From NCBI RefSeq assembly GCF_900129885.1, contig NZ_FQXE01000005.1, forward strand, positions 271,959 to 335,958: 64,000 bases of DNA. Direction: 5' to 3'. The position numbers and the translations under genes were made by a program. The stretch is from Pollutimonas bauzanensis (GTDB lineage Bacteria; Pseudomonadota; Gammaproteobacteria; Burkholderiales; Burkholderiaceae_B). Position 1 is the first letter of the stretch, and each line of letters begins with the position of its first letter. Below the pieces are notes generated by a model. That model searched no databases and was not told where the DNA came from. It worked only from the letters and a program-made list of their open reading frames with translations. Positions 1 to 8,661 of the stretch are shown here, piece by piece.

Positions 1-228
1 AGCTATGGCGGCGCGGAGATCGAAGCCGCGCGGGGCGGGATCAAGCGCCAGCTGGAAGCGCTGCGCGGCCAGCGGGCGGGAGACAGGCTGTTGAGCGCGG
101 CCTGCTGCAACCCCGCCGCCAGGACCGTGGATCGGTGCTTGCGTGAATATCCCTGGCAGGCGATAGGCATCGTCGCCGTGGCGGCCCTGGCCGCCGGAGC
201 GTGCCTGGCGCGGCGGCCGCGGCGCTAG
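1..228 (+). CDS. DUF883 (ElaB/YqjD/CsbD-like) membrane-anchored protein, C-terminal part
   Basis: The reading frame is open from the first base of the window to a TAG at 226-228, so the start lies outside. The visible 75 residues carry an amphipathic stretch, then the family signature VDRCLREYPWQAIGI, a short hydrophobic segment (about residues 56-70) and an Arg-rich tail. DUF883 proteins of the ElaB/YqjD type are small inner-membrane proteins that use this C-terminal anchor and associate with ribosomes in stationary phase. That role is family knowledge and is not shown here. Two adjacent Cys residues before the anchor are unremarkable. The family assignment rests on the C-terminal motif alone. 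Confidence 0.75.
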   Translation, partial: SYGGAEIEAARGGIKRQLEALRGQRAGDRLLSAACCNPAARTVDRCLREYPWQAIGIVAVAALAAGACLARRPRR

Positions 229-287
229 CGGCCTGCCTATGCCGGGCCCCTCGCCCGCCGCGTGCAGGCCGGCGCGGCCGGCCTGTT

Positions 288-1349
288 TCAGGCAGGCGCG
301 TCAGGGCTGCGGTTGACGGCCTGCAGGAAGGCAAAGAAACGCCGTTCGTCGGCGTCCAGCCCGCGCGGCCCGGCAATGGGCGCCCGAGGCGCCAGCCCGC
401 CGTCGAGGTAGGCGGCGATGATGGCCGGGTGAATATAGCAGTCACGGCATACCGCGGGTGTGTTGCCCAGCAGCCGCGCCGCCTCCTTGACGACGTCGTT
501 GACGGTGCCGCGCGCGGGTTCGGCGCCGCCGCTCTGGCGGCGCTGCAACTGGCCGTATGCGAAGACCGATGCCGCCCAGGTCCGATAGTGCTTGGCGGTG
601 AAATCCCCGCCTCCGGCTTCCTTCAGATAGTCATTGACGCAGCCGGAATCCACCCCGTGTACCGTGCCGTCGGGATCTTCGAACTGGAAGAGCTCATGGC
701 CGGGGATTTCCATGCACCGTTTTATCACTGCGGCGATCCGGCGGTCGGTCACCGTGACGTCGTGCTGCACTCCGCCCTTGCCGCGGAACCGGAAACGCAC
801 CTGGCTGCCCGCAATCGAGGCGTGGCGCCGGCGCAGCGTTGTCAGGCCATAGGACTTGTTGGCTTTCGCATAGGCGCGGCTGCCGATCCGGATCAGGGTC
901 GATTCGAGCAGCCGCACCACGACCGCCACGATTTTTTCATGCGTCATCACGCGGCTTTGCATGTCGCGCGCGACGCGGCGCCGTATGCGCGCAAGCGCAT
1001 GCCCGAACTCCTCCAGTTGCTGGTATTTGTTGCTGTCGCGCACCGCCGTCCACTGTTGATGATAGCGATACTGCTTGCGCCCGCGTGCATCGCGCCCTGT
1101 CGCCTGGATGTGACCGCGCGGATCGGGGCATATCCATACGTCGCTATAGGCGGGCGGAATGGCCAGGGCGTCGATGCGGCTGATGGCCGCCGGGTCCTTG
1201 ATCGGGCAACCCTTGGCGTCGAGATAGGCGAACCGCTGGCCCGATTTCCTGCGGGTGATGCCCGGGCCGTCGTCCGTCACGTAGATCAGGCCCTGCATGG
1301 GACCTGGCGTATCGGCTTCCTCGTCGTGTCTGCCCATAGCTGTGTGCAT
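288..1349 (-). CDS. DNA topoisomerase IB (poxvirus/bacterial type)
   Basis: 353 residues from the ATG at 1349. ATGs at 1337 and 1298 are alternatives, and a longer frame upstream to 1547 is Pro/Arg-rich and unlike the family. Type IB topoisomerases relax supercoils through a 3'-phosphotyrosyl intermediate. Family landmarks are visible in order: the N-terminal YVTDDGPGITRR block, YLDAKGCPIKD, the IPPAYSDVWICPDPRGHIQA region, a KSYGLTTLRRRH block, FRGKGG, KHYRTWAAS, and the active-site block CRDCYIHP with Tyr305 as probable nucleophile. The length fits bacterial members (about 330-370 residues). It lies downstream of the chemoreceptor on the same strand, 77 bp away, with no functional link apparent. 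Bacterial topoIB genes are sporadically distributed accessory genes. Confidence 0.9.
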   Translation of the reverse strand: MHTAMGRHDEEADTPGPMQGLIYVTDDGPGITRRKSGQRFAYLDAKGCPIKDPAAISRIDALAIPPAYSDVWICPDPRGHIQATGRDARGRKQYRYHQQWTAVRDSNKYQQLEEFGHALARIRRRVARDMQSRVMTHEKIVAVVVRLLESTLIRIGSRAYAKANKSYGLTTLRRRHASIAGSQVRFRFRGKGGVQHDVTVTDRRIAAVIKRCMEIPGHELFQFEDPDGTVHGVDSGCVNDYLKEAGGGDFTAKHYRTWAASVFAYGQLQRRQSGGAEPARGTVNDVVKEAARLLGNTPAVCRDCYIHPAIIAAYLDGGLAPRAPIAGPRGLDADERRFFAFLQAVNRSPDAPA

Positions 1350-1425
1350 TCGCTGCCCGGGATCGGTGGTTGCCGATAGCTGCAAGCCGCATGCCCGCGC
1401 CGGCGGGCCCGGCCCGCCAGGGACT

Positions 1426-3000
1426 TCATGCCGTGGGCTTGATCCGCGTCGGCCCGCGGTTGAACACGGCGATGGCACGGCCCAGGCGCGCGGCCTGAGT
1501 GCGCAGCCCGTCGGAAGTATGAGCGGATTCGGCGACCATGGCGGCATTGTGCTGAGTTGCCTGCTCCAGCTGATTCACGGCGATGTTGATCTGCCCGATG
1601 CCGCTGGATTGCTCCGTCGACGCGAGGCTGATTTCATCGATGAAATTCGATACCCGCTGCGCCTGGCCGACAACATCGTGCATGACGGCCCCCGCCTTGT
1701 CGACCAGGGCGCGCGCCGTGTGGATCTGCCCTACGCTGGCGCCTATCAATTCCTTGATTTCCTGGGCGGACTGGGCGCTGCGCAGCGCCAGGCTGCGCAC
1801 CTCGGCCGCCACCACGGCGAAGCCCCGCCCCTGCTCGCCCGCCCGGACGGCCTCGACGGCGGCGTTCAGGGCCAGGATATTGGTCTGGAAAGCGATGCTG
1901 TCGATGACCCCGATGATGTCGTAAATTTTATTGCTGGACGCCGTGATCGTCTCCATGGTGCCCACCACCTGGTTGACCACCGCGCTGCCCTCGCTTGCCG
2001 CCTGGCTGGCAGAGGCCGCCAGTTGCGCGGCCTGCAGCGCGGTCTGGGCGCTATTGTCGACGCTGGAGGTCAACTCTTCGAGCGAAGCCGCGGTCTGCAC
2101 CAGATTGGCCGCGGCCTGGCCGGTGCGGGCATGCAGCTGGTCGTTGCCCCGCGCCACGTCCTGGCTGGCAAGCTGCACGCCGCAGGCCTGCTCGTCCACG
2201 TCGTCGACCAGGGCCTTGAGGTTCAACCCGGCCTGGTTCACGCCGCGCAGGATGGAACCGATTTCGTCGACGCGGTCCATGTGGATCTGCTGCCCCGGCT
2301 GCCCAGCGGCGAGCTCCTGCACTTGTTTCAATACAGTTTTCAGCGGGCGATTGATCTGGGCGTCCAGCCACAGCATCAGCAGGCCTGCCAGCGCCAACTG
2401 CGCGCCCGCCAGCGTCAGCGCCTGCGCAGACGGCAATTCCAGCATGGCGATCAGCCCCCACGACAGCGCGCAGGCGCCCAGCGCTCCGCCGAACAGGCGC
2501 GCCCGCAGCGACATCGTTTTCAGGCAGGACAAGCCGCGCAACCAGCCCGTGCGGACCAGCAGGCCCTGATGGAAGCCGCGCTTGCCCTGCCTGCCCTGGC
2601 GGAACTGCGCATACAGCGCCTCGGCGCTGGCGATTTCGTCGGCGTCGGGACGGGTGCGCACGGACAGATAGCCCACCAGCTCATGGTCGCGCACCACGGG
2701 AGTGACATTGGCCCGCACCCAATAGTGATCGCCATTCTTGCGGCGATTCTTGACCAGCGCCGTCCATGATTGCCCGCGCTGCAAGGTAAGCCACAAATCG
2801 GAGAAGGCTTGCGGCGGCATGTCGGGATGGCGCACCAGGTTGTGCGCCTTGCCGCGCAGTTCGTCGGGGCTGTACCCGCTGACCTCCACAAACGCGGAGT
2901 TGGCGTAGGTGATGCGGCCCTTGGTATCGGTCACCGACATCAAGGTGGTATCGGCGGGAAATACATACTCTTGCTGGGTTACCGGTAAGTTGAGGCGCAT
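1426..3000 (-). CDS. PAS-containing methyl-accepting chemotaxis protein (Aer-like)
   Basis: 524 residues. An N-terminal PAS domain (about residues 10-115, with TYANSAFVEVSGYSPDEL and the RHPDMP block typical of Aer-type FAD-PAS sensors) is followed by two closely spaced hydrophobic segments (171-189 and 194-212), a HAMP-like linker from about 213, and a long coiled-coil signalling domain. The hairpin tip reads AFQTNILALNAAVEAVRAGE at 370-389, where most family members have AVEAARAGE. There is almost no periplasmic loop, so the input should be cytoplasmic redox or energy state and not an external ligand. A purine-rich AAAGG lies upstream of the ATG. A near-consensus FNR/Dnr box lies 90-103 bp upstream (3090-3103), which would tie the receptor to low-oxygen growth. 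Confidence 0.9.
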   Translation of the reverse strand: MRLNLPVTQQEYVFPADTTLMSVTDTKGRITYANSAFVEVSGYSPDELRGKAHNLVRHPDMPPQAFSDLWLTLQRGQSWTALVKNRRKNGDHYWVRANVTPVVRDHELVGYLSVRTRPDADEIASAEALYAQFRQGRQGKRGFHQGLLVRTGWLRGLSCLKTMSLRARLFGGALGACALSWGLIAMLELPSAQALTLAGAQLALAGLLMLWLDAQINRPLKTVLKQVQELAAGQPGQQIHMDRVDEIGSILRGVNQAGLNLKALVDDVDEQACGVQLASQDVARGNDQLHARTGQAAANLVQTAASLEELTSSVDNSAQTALQAAQLAASASQAASEGSAVVNQVVGTMETITASSNKIYDIIGVIDSIAFQTNILALNAAVEAVRAGEQGRGFAVVAAEVRSLALRSAQSAQEIKELIGASVGQIHTARALVDKAGAVMHDVVGQAQRVSNFIDEISLASTEQSSGIGQINIAVNQLEQATQHNAAMVAESAHTSDGLRTQAARLGRAIAVFNRGPTRIKPTA

Positions 3001-3089
3001 GTATAGCCTTTGTGAGCGGTTTTTTGTTTTTGGGACCGCTTATTCTGCGGTCGATGCCCAGCCAGTACAATATGATATCTGCACACGAT

Positions 3090-3103
3090 ATGACGCAGGT
3101 CAA
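3090..3103 (-). promoter_or_regulatory. Probable FNR/Dnr-type site upstream of the chemoreceptor
   Basis: On the minus strand it reads TTGACCTGCGTCAT, which matches nine of ten defined positions of the TTGAC-N4-GTCAA palindrome. It sits 90-103 bp upstream of the chemoreceptor start at 3000. At the usual class II spacing (-41.5) transcription would start near 3055. The -10 match there is weak, so the site is less secure than the perfect boxes at 3243 and 4254. Confidence 0.5.
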
Positions 3104-3242
3104 GAAAGCCCTGCTAATCGGCGGCGAATACCCCCACAGTTCATCCGTATTTAAATCGGCCCGATGCTCGTACAATGGCCCGGAGATGCCGCAATTCGGG
3201 AGGCGGGCCGCCGTGCGCGGGCCTCCCCTTAAGCCGGCGGAC

Positions 3243-3256
3243 TTGATGCCGATCAA
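3243..3256 (+). promoter_or_regulatory. Perfect FNR/Anr/Dnr box upstream of azurin
   Basis: TTGATGCCGATCAA is a perfect TTGAT-N4-ATCAA palindrome. With its centre at 3249.5, a class II start would fall near 3291, and AT-rich -10 candidates (TTAAAT/TAAATA, 3279-3285) lie where expected. The azurin ATG follows at 3361. CRP/FNR-family regulators (Anr, Dnr, Nnr) act on such boxes at low oxygen or with NO. Which paralogue binds here cannot be told from the site. Confidence 0.85.
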
Positions 3257-3360
3257 GACTTATTGCCAATTCTTGTTATTAAATATCCAGCTGCGATATA
3301 GTCGTTCGTACATTTGAAGCATAGCCTTCCCATTACCGTTCTTGTCACCGGAGATTTATT

Positions 3361-3810
3361 ATGTTTGCTAAAGTCGCTTTTGCCGCCGTGTTGTCCGTCA
3401 TGAGCCTGCCCGTCCTGGCCGCCAATTGTGAAGCCACCATCGAAGGCAACGATGCCATGCAGTTCAACACCAAGGAAATAACCGTCGACAAAAGCTGCCC
3501 GAAGTTCACGGTGCACCTCAAGCACGTGGGCAAGCTGCCCAAAGCCGCCATGGGCCACAACTGGGTCTTGAGCAAGACCGCCGACAAGCAGGGCGTGGCC
3601 ACCGACGGCATGACCGCCGGACTGGATAAAGACTATGTCAAGCCTGAAGATGCCCGCGTCATCGCCCATACCAAAGTGATAGGCGGCGGGGAATCCGACT
3701 CGGTGACGTTCGACACGTCCAAGCTCGCCGCCGGCGAAGCCTACTCCTTCTTCTGCTCCTTCCCCGGCCACTGGGCCATCATGACCGGCACCGTGAAGCT
3801 GGGCGGCTGA
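3361..3810 (+). CDS. azu: Azurin, periplasmic blue copper protein
   Basis: 149 residues with a Sec signal peptide ending at VLA (residue 20) and a 129-residue mature protein, the normal azurin size. The type 1 copper ligands are all present: His66 in MGHNW, Cys132 and His137 in FFCSFPGHW, and Met141 (mature His46, Cys112, His117, Met121). The disulfide pair (mature Cys3 and Cys26) is also there. Azurin shuttles electrons in the periplasm from the cytochrome bc1 side to terminal reductases. It stands alone under its own FNR/Dnr box and about 520 bp upstream of nosR on the same strand, so a role as donor for N2O or nitrite reduction is a reasonable inference. Confidence 0.96.
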   Translation: MFAKVAFAAVLSVMSLPVLAANCEATIEGNDAMQFNTKEITVDKSCPKFTVHLKHVGKLPKAAMGHNWVLSKTADKQGVATDGMTAGLDKDYVKPEDARVIAHTKVIGGGESDSVTFDTSKLAAGEAYSFFCSFPGHWAIMTGTVKLGG

Positions 3811-3850
3811 TCCTCGCACTCCGCATGCCGCTCGGATTCGGGCCGCTTTT

Positions 3851-4144
3851 TATTGAGGCGGCCCGGCGGGAAAAAATACCCCCCCCACGCTTCACCGCTA
3901 GCGCGGCTCGCTGCCCCCAAGTTGGGGGCGCTTTTTGCCTTGGGGCGGCCCGGCGGGAAAAGATGCCCCCCACGCTTCACCGCTCGCGCGGTTCGCTGCC
4001 CCCCAAGTTGGGGGGCGCTTTTTGCCTTGGGGCGGCCCGGCGGCAAAAGATGCCCCCCACGCTTCACCGCTAGCGCGGTTCGCTGCCCCCCAAGTTGGGG
4101 GGCGCTTTTTGCCTTGGGGCGGCCCGGCGGCAAAAAAATACCCC
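3851..4144. repeat. GC-rich tandem repeat array, 85-87-bp unit, about 3.4 copies
   Basis: Three near-identical units begin at about 3886, 3971 and 4058 (spacing 85 and 87 bp), preceded by a partial unit from about 3851. Each unit contains CACGCTTCACCGCT, a perfect GC hairpin of the form GCCCCCAA-G-TTGGGGGC, then GCTTTTTGCCTTGGGGCGGC and GGCCCGGCGG followed by an A-run and a C-run. The hairpin plus T-run has the look of a rho-independent terminator repeated in series behind azurin. The unit does not encode a conserved protein in any frame. The whole 3811-4327 gap holds this array and the nosR promoter, and nothing else was seen. Confidence 0.85.
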
Positions 4145-4253
4145 CTCCCGGGCGATAAAAAAACGCCGGACCCGCCGGAAACATCTCGTTTCGTAGCGAG
4201 CGCGCGCCAGGTTCCGCATACCCTTCTTTCGTTATAAGCAAATCCTCGCTCCC

Positions 4254-4295
4254 TTGACTTGTGTCAATATGGCGGCGGCTGCACATGCGTAGCAT
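4254..4295 (+). promoter_or_regulatory. nosR promoter with perfect FNR/Dnr box
   Basis: TTGACTTGTGTCAA at 4254-4267 is a perfect TTGAC-N4-GTCAA palindrome centred at 4260.5. A TAGCAT -10 element at 4290-4295 would place the start at about 4302, exactly the -41.5 class II geometry for FNR/Dnr activators. The nosR ATG is 26 bp further on. This supports anaerobic and NO-responsive control of the whole nos operon. Confidence 0.85.
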
Positions 4296-4327
4296 GCATG
4301 CAAGTCAATCGAAGAAAGAGTAGTAGC

Positions 4328-6637
4328 ATGGCCAGCCGCGCCCACGCAGATACCGGGCTCATTCGAGCAGTACAGTTTCTTATCATCATTTTCTTGCTGG
4401 CAGGCTTCTTGGTTGTTCAAGCCGCGCACGCCCAGCGTCTTCCCGAATTCCTCGACACCGTCAAGGCCGGCGACATCTTCCCCGGCGCCGACCGCCTCGG
4501 CCCGGCCGAGGGCAAGCCCATGGCCGCCCGGGCCTACGCCGGCGATCGCCAGCTGGGCTATGTCTACCTGACGACCGACATCGTCAATACCCGGGGCTAT
4601 TCCAGCAAGCCTATCGATACCCTGGTGGCGATCGCCAACAGCGGCGAAATCGTCGGCGCGAAACTGGTCCAGCACCACGAGCCCATCGTGCTGATAGGCA
4701 TCCCGCAAGCCAAGGTCGACCACTTCATCCAGGGCTATGTCGGCATGAATTTCGTCGACGCCCCGCCGCGCCACGGCTCGCCCACGCCGGTGGATATCGT
4801 CAGCGGCGCGACCGTCACCATGATGGTGATAGGCGACAGCATCACCCGTTCGGCCATAGGCGTGGCGCGCGCCTACGGCATAGGCAAGGCGCCGGACGGC
4901 GCCGCGCAAGCGGCTCCCGCGGCCAGCCGGGTGGTGGACCAGGCGCAGACCGAAGTCCAAAGCTGGGATGCCCTGCTCGCCAGCGGCGCGCTGCGCAATC
5001 TGCACCTGACCGTCAGCGCGGTCAACAAGGCGTTTGAAGAAACCGGCAGGCAAGGCGCCATCGACCATCCCGAACCGGGCGACCCCGACGATGACTTCGT
5101 CGACTTGTATGTCGCGCTGGTCAGCGTCCCCTCCATCGGGCGCAGCCTGCTGGGCGACGCCGAATGGAAGCTGCTGCGCGAACGGCTGCAGCCCGGGCAA
5201 CAGGCGGTGCTGGTGGCCGGCAACGGCAGCTATTCCTTCAAAGGGTCGGGCTATGTGCGCGGCGGCATCTTCGACCGCATTGAAGTCATCCAGAACGAGA
5301 GCAGTTTTCGCTTCAGGGACCGCAATCATCAGCGGCTGGCCGACCTGGCCGCGCAAGGCGCGCCGGGCTTCAAGGAAATCGCCCTGTTCGTGGTGCCCGA
5401 GGACGCGGCGCTGGATCCCATCTCGCCGTGGCGGCTGCAGCTCATGGTGCAGCGCGTGATCAGCGTCAAGGACAAGGCCTTCGTCACCTTCGACCTCGAT
5501 TACGAACTGCCACGCCAATACACCATGGCCGATCCCGCCGCCAGCGCGGCCCCCGCCCCGGCCTCTGCGCAGCAGGCGGCCGATGGCCCGCCGGCGGCCG
5601 CCCCGGGCGCCGACGCGGCCGCCGCGCAACAAGCCGAGTTCGACACCGCTCCTCCCATATGGAGGCAGATCTGGCGCGCCAAGACCGGGCAGATTTCCGC
5701 CGTGCTGGCCGCCCTGCTGCTGCTGGTGGGCGTGTTCTTCTTCCAGGATCAACTGACCAGCAGGCCGGTTTTCTATGACCGCTTCCGGCTCGCATTCCTG
5801 ACCTTCACCCTGTTCTGGCTGGGCTGGTACGGGCAGGCGCAGTTGTCCGTGGTGAACGTGCTGACCTTCACTTCCGCCCTGCGCAGCGACTTCCGCTGGG
5901 AGTATTTCCTGATGGACCCCGTGGTGTTCATCCTGTGGTGCGCCACGGCGATATCCATGGTTTTCTGGAACCGCGGCGCATTCTGCGGCTGGCTGTGCCC
6001 GTTCGGCGCCCTGCAGGAGCTGACCAACCGCATAGCCAAGCGCCTGGGCGTCAAGCAGATCACCATTTCCTACATGGTGAACCAGCGCCTGTCCACGCTC
6101 AAATACGTCATCTTCCTGGTGCTGTTCGCCTTTTCCCTGTACGAACTGTCGCTCGCCGAGCAGCTGGCCGAAGTCGAGCCGTTCAAAACGGCGATCATCC
6201 TGCGCTTCATGCGGTATTGGCCTTTCGTGCTGTTTGCCGTGCTGCTGCTCCTGGCGGGCCTGTTCATCGAACGCTTTTTCTGCCGCTACCTTTGCCCCCT
6301 GGGCGCCGCCCTGGCCATTCCGGCGCGGCTGCGCGTCTTCAACTGGCTGCGCCGCTACCGCGAATGCGGCAACCCCTGTCAACGCTGCAATATCGAATGT
6401 CCTGTGCAGGCGATCAACCCCGAGGGCGACATCAACCCCAATGAATGCATCCAGTGCCTGCATTGCCAGATGCTGTATCACCACGAGCAGAAATGCCCGC
6501 ACCTGATACAGAAGAACGCCAGGCGGCAGAAGCAGCACAAGGCGCCGCCGCCCAGCGCCATGCCAGGGGAAACCATAGTCCGATTCATTCCCGCAGCGCC
6601 GACCGTCAAGGAGCGGCAAATTGAAACCGAATCCTGA
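4328..6637 (+). CDS. nosR: NosR, FMN/iron-sulfur membrane protein of N2O respiration
   Basis: 769 residues from the ATG at 4328. A TTG start at 4259 would overlap the regulatory box and is unlikely. NosR passes electrons from the quinol pool toward N2O reductase and is needed for nosZ expression. After an N-terminal membrane anchor, the periplasmic flavin domain carries the covalent FMN motif VDIVSGATVT near residue 160. A Pro/Ala-rich linker leads to several membrane helices with two CxxxCP motifs (CGWLCPFG near 552, CRYLCPLG near 650) and two ferredoxin-like clusters (CGNPCQRCNIECP, then CIQCLHCQ...CP) near 680-725. The SGAT threonine is the expected target of the ApbE-type NosX encoded at the end of the operon. 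Confidence 0.96.
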   Translation: MASRAHADTGLIRAVQFLIIIFLLAGFLVVQAAHAQRLPEFLDTVKAGDIFPGADRLGPAEGKPMAARAYAGDRQLGYVYLTTDIVNTRGYSSKPIDTLVAIANSGEIVGAKLVQHHEPIVLIGIPQAKVDHFIQGYVGMNFVDAPPRHGSPTPVDIVSGATVTMMVIGDSITRSAIGVARAYGIGKAPDGAAQAAPAASRVVDQAQTEVQSWDALLASGALRNLHLTVSAVNKAFEETGRQGAIDHPEPGDPDDDFVDLYVALVSVPSIGRSLLGDAEWKLLRERLQPGQQAVLVAGNGSYSFKGSGYVRGGIFDRIEVIQNESSFRFRDRNHQRLADLAAQGAPGFKEIALFVVPEDAALDPISPWRLQLMVQRVISVKDKAFVTFDLDYELPRQYTMADPAASAAPAPASAQQAADGPPAAAPGADAAAAQQAEFDTAPPIWRQIWRAKTGQISAVLAALLLLVGVFFFQDQLTSRPVFYDRFRLAFLTFTLFWLGWYGQAQLSVVNVLTFTSALRSDFRWEYFLMDPVVFILWCATAISMVFWNRGAFCGWLCPFGALQELTNRIAKRLGVKQITISYMVNQRLSTLKYVIFLVLFAFSLYELSLAEQLAEVEPFKTAIILRFMRYWPFVLFAVLLLLAGLFIERFFCRYLCPLGAALAIPARLRVFNWLRRYRECGNPCQRCNIECPVQAINPEGDINPNECIQCLHCQMLYHHEQKCPHLIQKNARRQKQHKAPPPSAMPGETIVRFIPAAPTVKERQIETES

Positions 6638-6741
6638 TTCTGCCGGACGGTCTGCGGCTCTGTCTTTAACAGCTGTAACTTCACAACGGCGCCGCTATGC
6701 GATGGCTCGTACGCGGCCGCCATATCTCTTAGGAGTTTTTC

Positions 6742-8655
6742 ATGTCTGATCAAACATCCGATAAAAACGTACTGAGTCGCCGAGGCTTCCTCGGGACGGC
6801 AGCGCTTTCGGGAGCGGCGGGTCTGGTTGGCGGCGCCCATCTGCCGGCCTTTGCCAAGAGCGAGAAAAAGTCGCCCAAAGGTCAGTCGGCCGAGGTCGGT
6901 CCCGGCGAGCTGGACGAATACTATGCCTTCAACTCCAGCGGACAGACCGGCGAAGTCCGGGTTCTGGGCCTGCCGTCCATGCGCGAACTGCTGCGCATCC
7001 CCGTATTCAATTACTGCAGCGCCACGGGCTGGGGCCGCACCAATGAAAGCCGCAAGATCCTCAGCGAAGGGCTGACGCCGGAAACCAAAGCGTTCCTGAA
7101 GGACCAGGGCGGCGTGTACCACAACGGCGATGCGCATCACCCGCATCTGTCCTTCACCGACCAGACCTACGACGGGCGCTATCTATTCATCCAGGACAAG
7201 GCCAATAACCGCGTGGCCCGCATCCGCCTGGACGTCATGAAGACCGACAAGATCATCGAGATCCCCAACGCCCACGGCATACACGGCCTGCGGCCGCAGC
7301 GCTATCCCCGGACCGGCTATGTCTTCGCCAATGGCGAGCACATTTCGCCCCTGGTCAACGATGGCTCGATACTGGATAATCCCAAGGAAAACTTCTGGGC
7401 CATCTACACCGCTGTCGACGGCGACACCATGAAGATTGCATGGCAAGTCCTGGTCGACGGCAACCTGGACAACGGCGACGCCGACTACCAGGGCAAATAT
7501 TCCTTCGCGACTTGCTACAACTCGGAAAAAGGCCTCACGGTCGAAGAGTCGACCGCCAACGAACAGGACTGGGTGGTGGTGTTCAACCTCAAGCGCATCG
7601 AGGAAGCCGTCAAGAATGGCGACTTCAAGGAAATGGGCGGCGTTCCCGTCGTCGATGGCCGCCACGGTTCCAAGTACACCCGCTACATCCCGGTTCCCAA
7701 CTCGCCGCACGGCTGCAACGCCGCCCCTGACGGCATACACCTGGTGCTCAACGGCAAGCTGTCGCCCACCGTCACGGTGGTCGATGTGCGCAAGCTGGAC
7801 GACCTGTTCGACGACAAGATCAAGCCGCGCGACTGCGTCGTGGCCGAACCGCAACTGGGCCTGGGGCCCCTGCATACCGCCTTCGATGGCCGCGGCAATG
7901 CCTACACCACGCTGTTCATCGACAGCCAGATGGTCAAGTGGAACATCGACAAGGCCAAGCGCGCCTACAAGGGCGAAAAGGTCGACCCCATCATCCAGAA
8001 GCTGGACGTGCACTACCAGCCTGGCCATAACCATTCCACCATGGGTGAAACCAAAGAGGCCGACGGCAAGTGGCTGGTTTCGCTGAACAAGTTCTCGAAG
8101 GACCGCTTCCTGAACGTCGGCCCGCTCAAGCCCGAGAACGACCAGTTGATCGACATTTCCGGAGACGAAATGAAGCTGGTGCATGACGGCCCCAGCTTCG
8201 CCGAACCTCACGATATGTGCCTGGTGCACCGTTCCAAGATCCATCCCGTGAGCGTCTGGAAGCGCGACGACCCCATGTGGGAAGACGCCAGGAAGATGGC
8301 GGAAAAGGACAAGGTCACGCTGGAAGGCGCGGCCAATGTCATCCGCGACGGCAACAAGGTGCGCGTCTACATGATAGCCGTGGCGCCGATGTTCAGCCTG
8401 CGGAAATTCGAAGTCAACGAAGGCGACGAAGTCACGGTGGTGGTCACCAACATGGAAGTCATCGAAGACTTGACCCACGGCTTCACGCTGGAGGCCCACG
8501 GCATCGCCATGGAAATCGGGCCACAGGCCACGTCGTCGGTCACCTTCACGGCAGGCCGTCCCGGGGTGCATTGGTACTACTGCCAATGGTTCTGCCATGC
8601 GCTTCATATGGAAATGTCGGGCCAGATGCTGGTCCATCCCAAGAAATCCGTGTAA
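6742..8655 (+). CDS. nosZ: Nitrous oxide reductase (clade I, Tat-exported)
   Basis: 637 residues. It reduces N2O to N2 in the periplasm. The N-terminus has a twin-arginine signal (SRRGFLG, Arg13-Arg14), which marks the clade I enzyme. The seven-bladed propeller carries the CuZ histidine motifs [39 protein letters not shown] and EPHDMC. The C-terminal cupredoxin domain carries the CuA site [12 protein letters not shown] (Cys614, Cys618, His622, Met625) with an upstream histidine in TLEAHG. All ligand motifs appear intact, so the enzyme should be functional. A 104-bp gap after nosR contains a good AGGAG ribosome site but no recognisable FNR box, so it is probably transcribed from the nosR promoter. 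Confidence 0.98.
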   Translation: MSDQTSDKNVLSRRGFLGTAALSGAAGLVGGAHLPAFAKSEKKSPKGQSAEVGPGELDEYYAFNSSGQTGEVRVLGLPSMRELLRIPVFNYCSATGWGRTNESRKILSEGLTPETKAFLKDQGGVYHNGDAHHPHLSFTDQTYDGRYLFIQDKANNRVARIRLDVMKTDKIIEIPNAHGIHGLRPQRYPRTGYVFANGEHISPLVNDGSILDNPKENFWAIYTAVDGDTMKIAWQVLVDGNLDNGDADYQGKYSFATCYNSEKGLTVEESTANEQDWVVVFNLKRIEEAVKNGDFKEMGGVPVVDGRHGSKYTRYIPVPNSPHGCNAAPDGIHLVLNGKLSPTVTVVDVRKLDDLFDDKIKPRDCVVAEPQLGLGPLHTAFDGRGNAYTTLFIDSQMVKWNIDKAKRAYKGEKVDPIIQKLDVHYQPGHNHSTMGETKEADGKWLVSLNKFSKDRFLNVGPLKPENDQLIDISGDEMKLVHDGPSFAEPHDMCLVHRSKIHPVSVWKRDDPMWEDARKMAEKDKVTLEGAANVIRDGNKVRVYMIAVAPMFSLRKFEVNEGDEVTVVVTNMEVIEDLTHGFTLEAHGIAMEIGPQATSSVTFTAGRPGVHWYYCQWFCHALHMEMSGQMLVHPKKSV

Positions 8656-8661
8656 GCCCGC

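Larger units (their letters stand above)
3001..3360. other. 360-bp divergent intergenic region between chemoreceptor and azurin
   Basis: No gene was recognised. It holds a one-mismatch FNR/Dnr box (3090-3103), a 7-bp perfect stem GGGAGGC/GCCTCCC (3198-3204 with 3221-3227, no T-tract), a perfect FNR/Dnr box (3243-3256) and an AT-rich stretch at 3271-3310 suitable as the azurin promoter. The Shine-Dalgarno GGAG for azurin lies a few bases before its ATG. Confidence 0.7.

Noticed and set aside
3198-3227. Hairpin GGGAGGC/GCCTCCC as a small RNA or terminator
   Set aside because: It has no T-run, no transcript upstream on either strand and no match to an RNA family that I know; it is noted only as part of the intergenic region.
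3851-4144. CRISPR array
   Set aside because: Units are 85-87 bp head-to-tail without unique spacers and no cas gene is present.
4259-4327. Upstream TTG start for nosR
   Set aside because: It would begin inside the FNR/Dnr box and upstream of the predicted transcription start near 4302.
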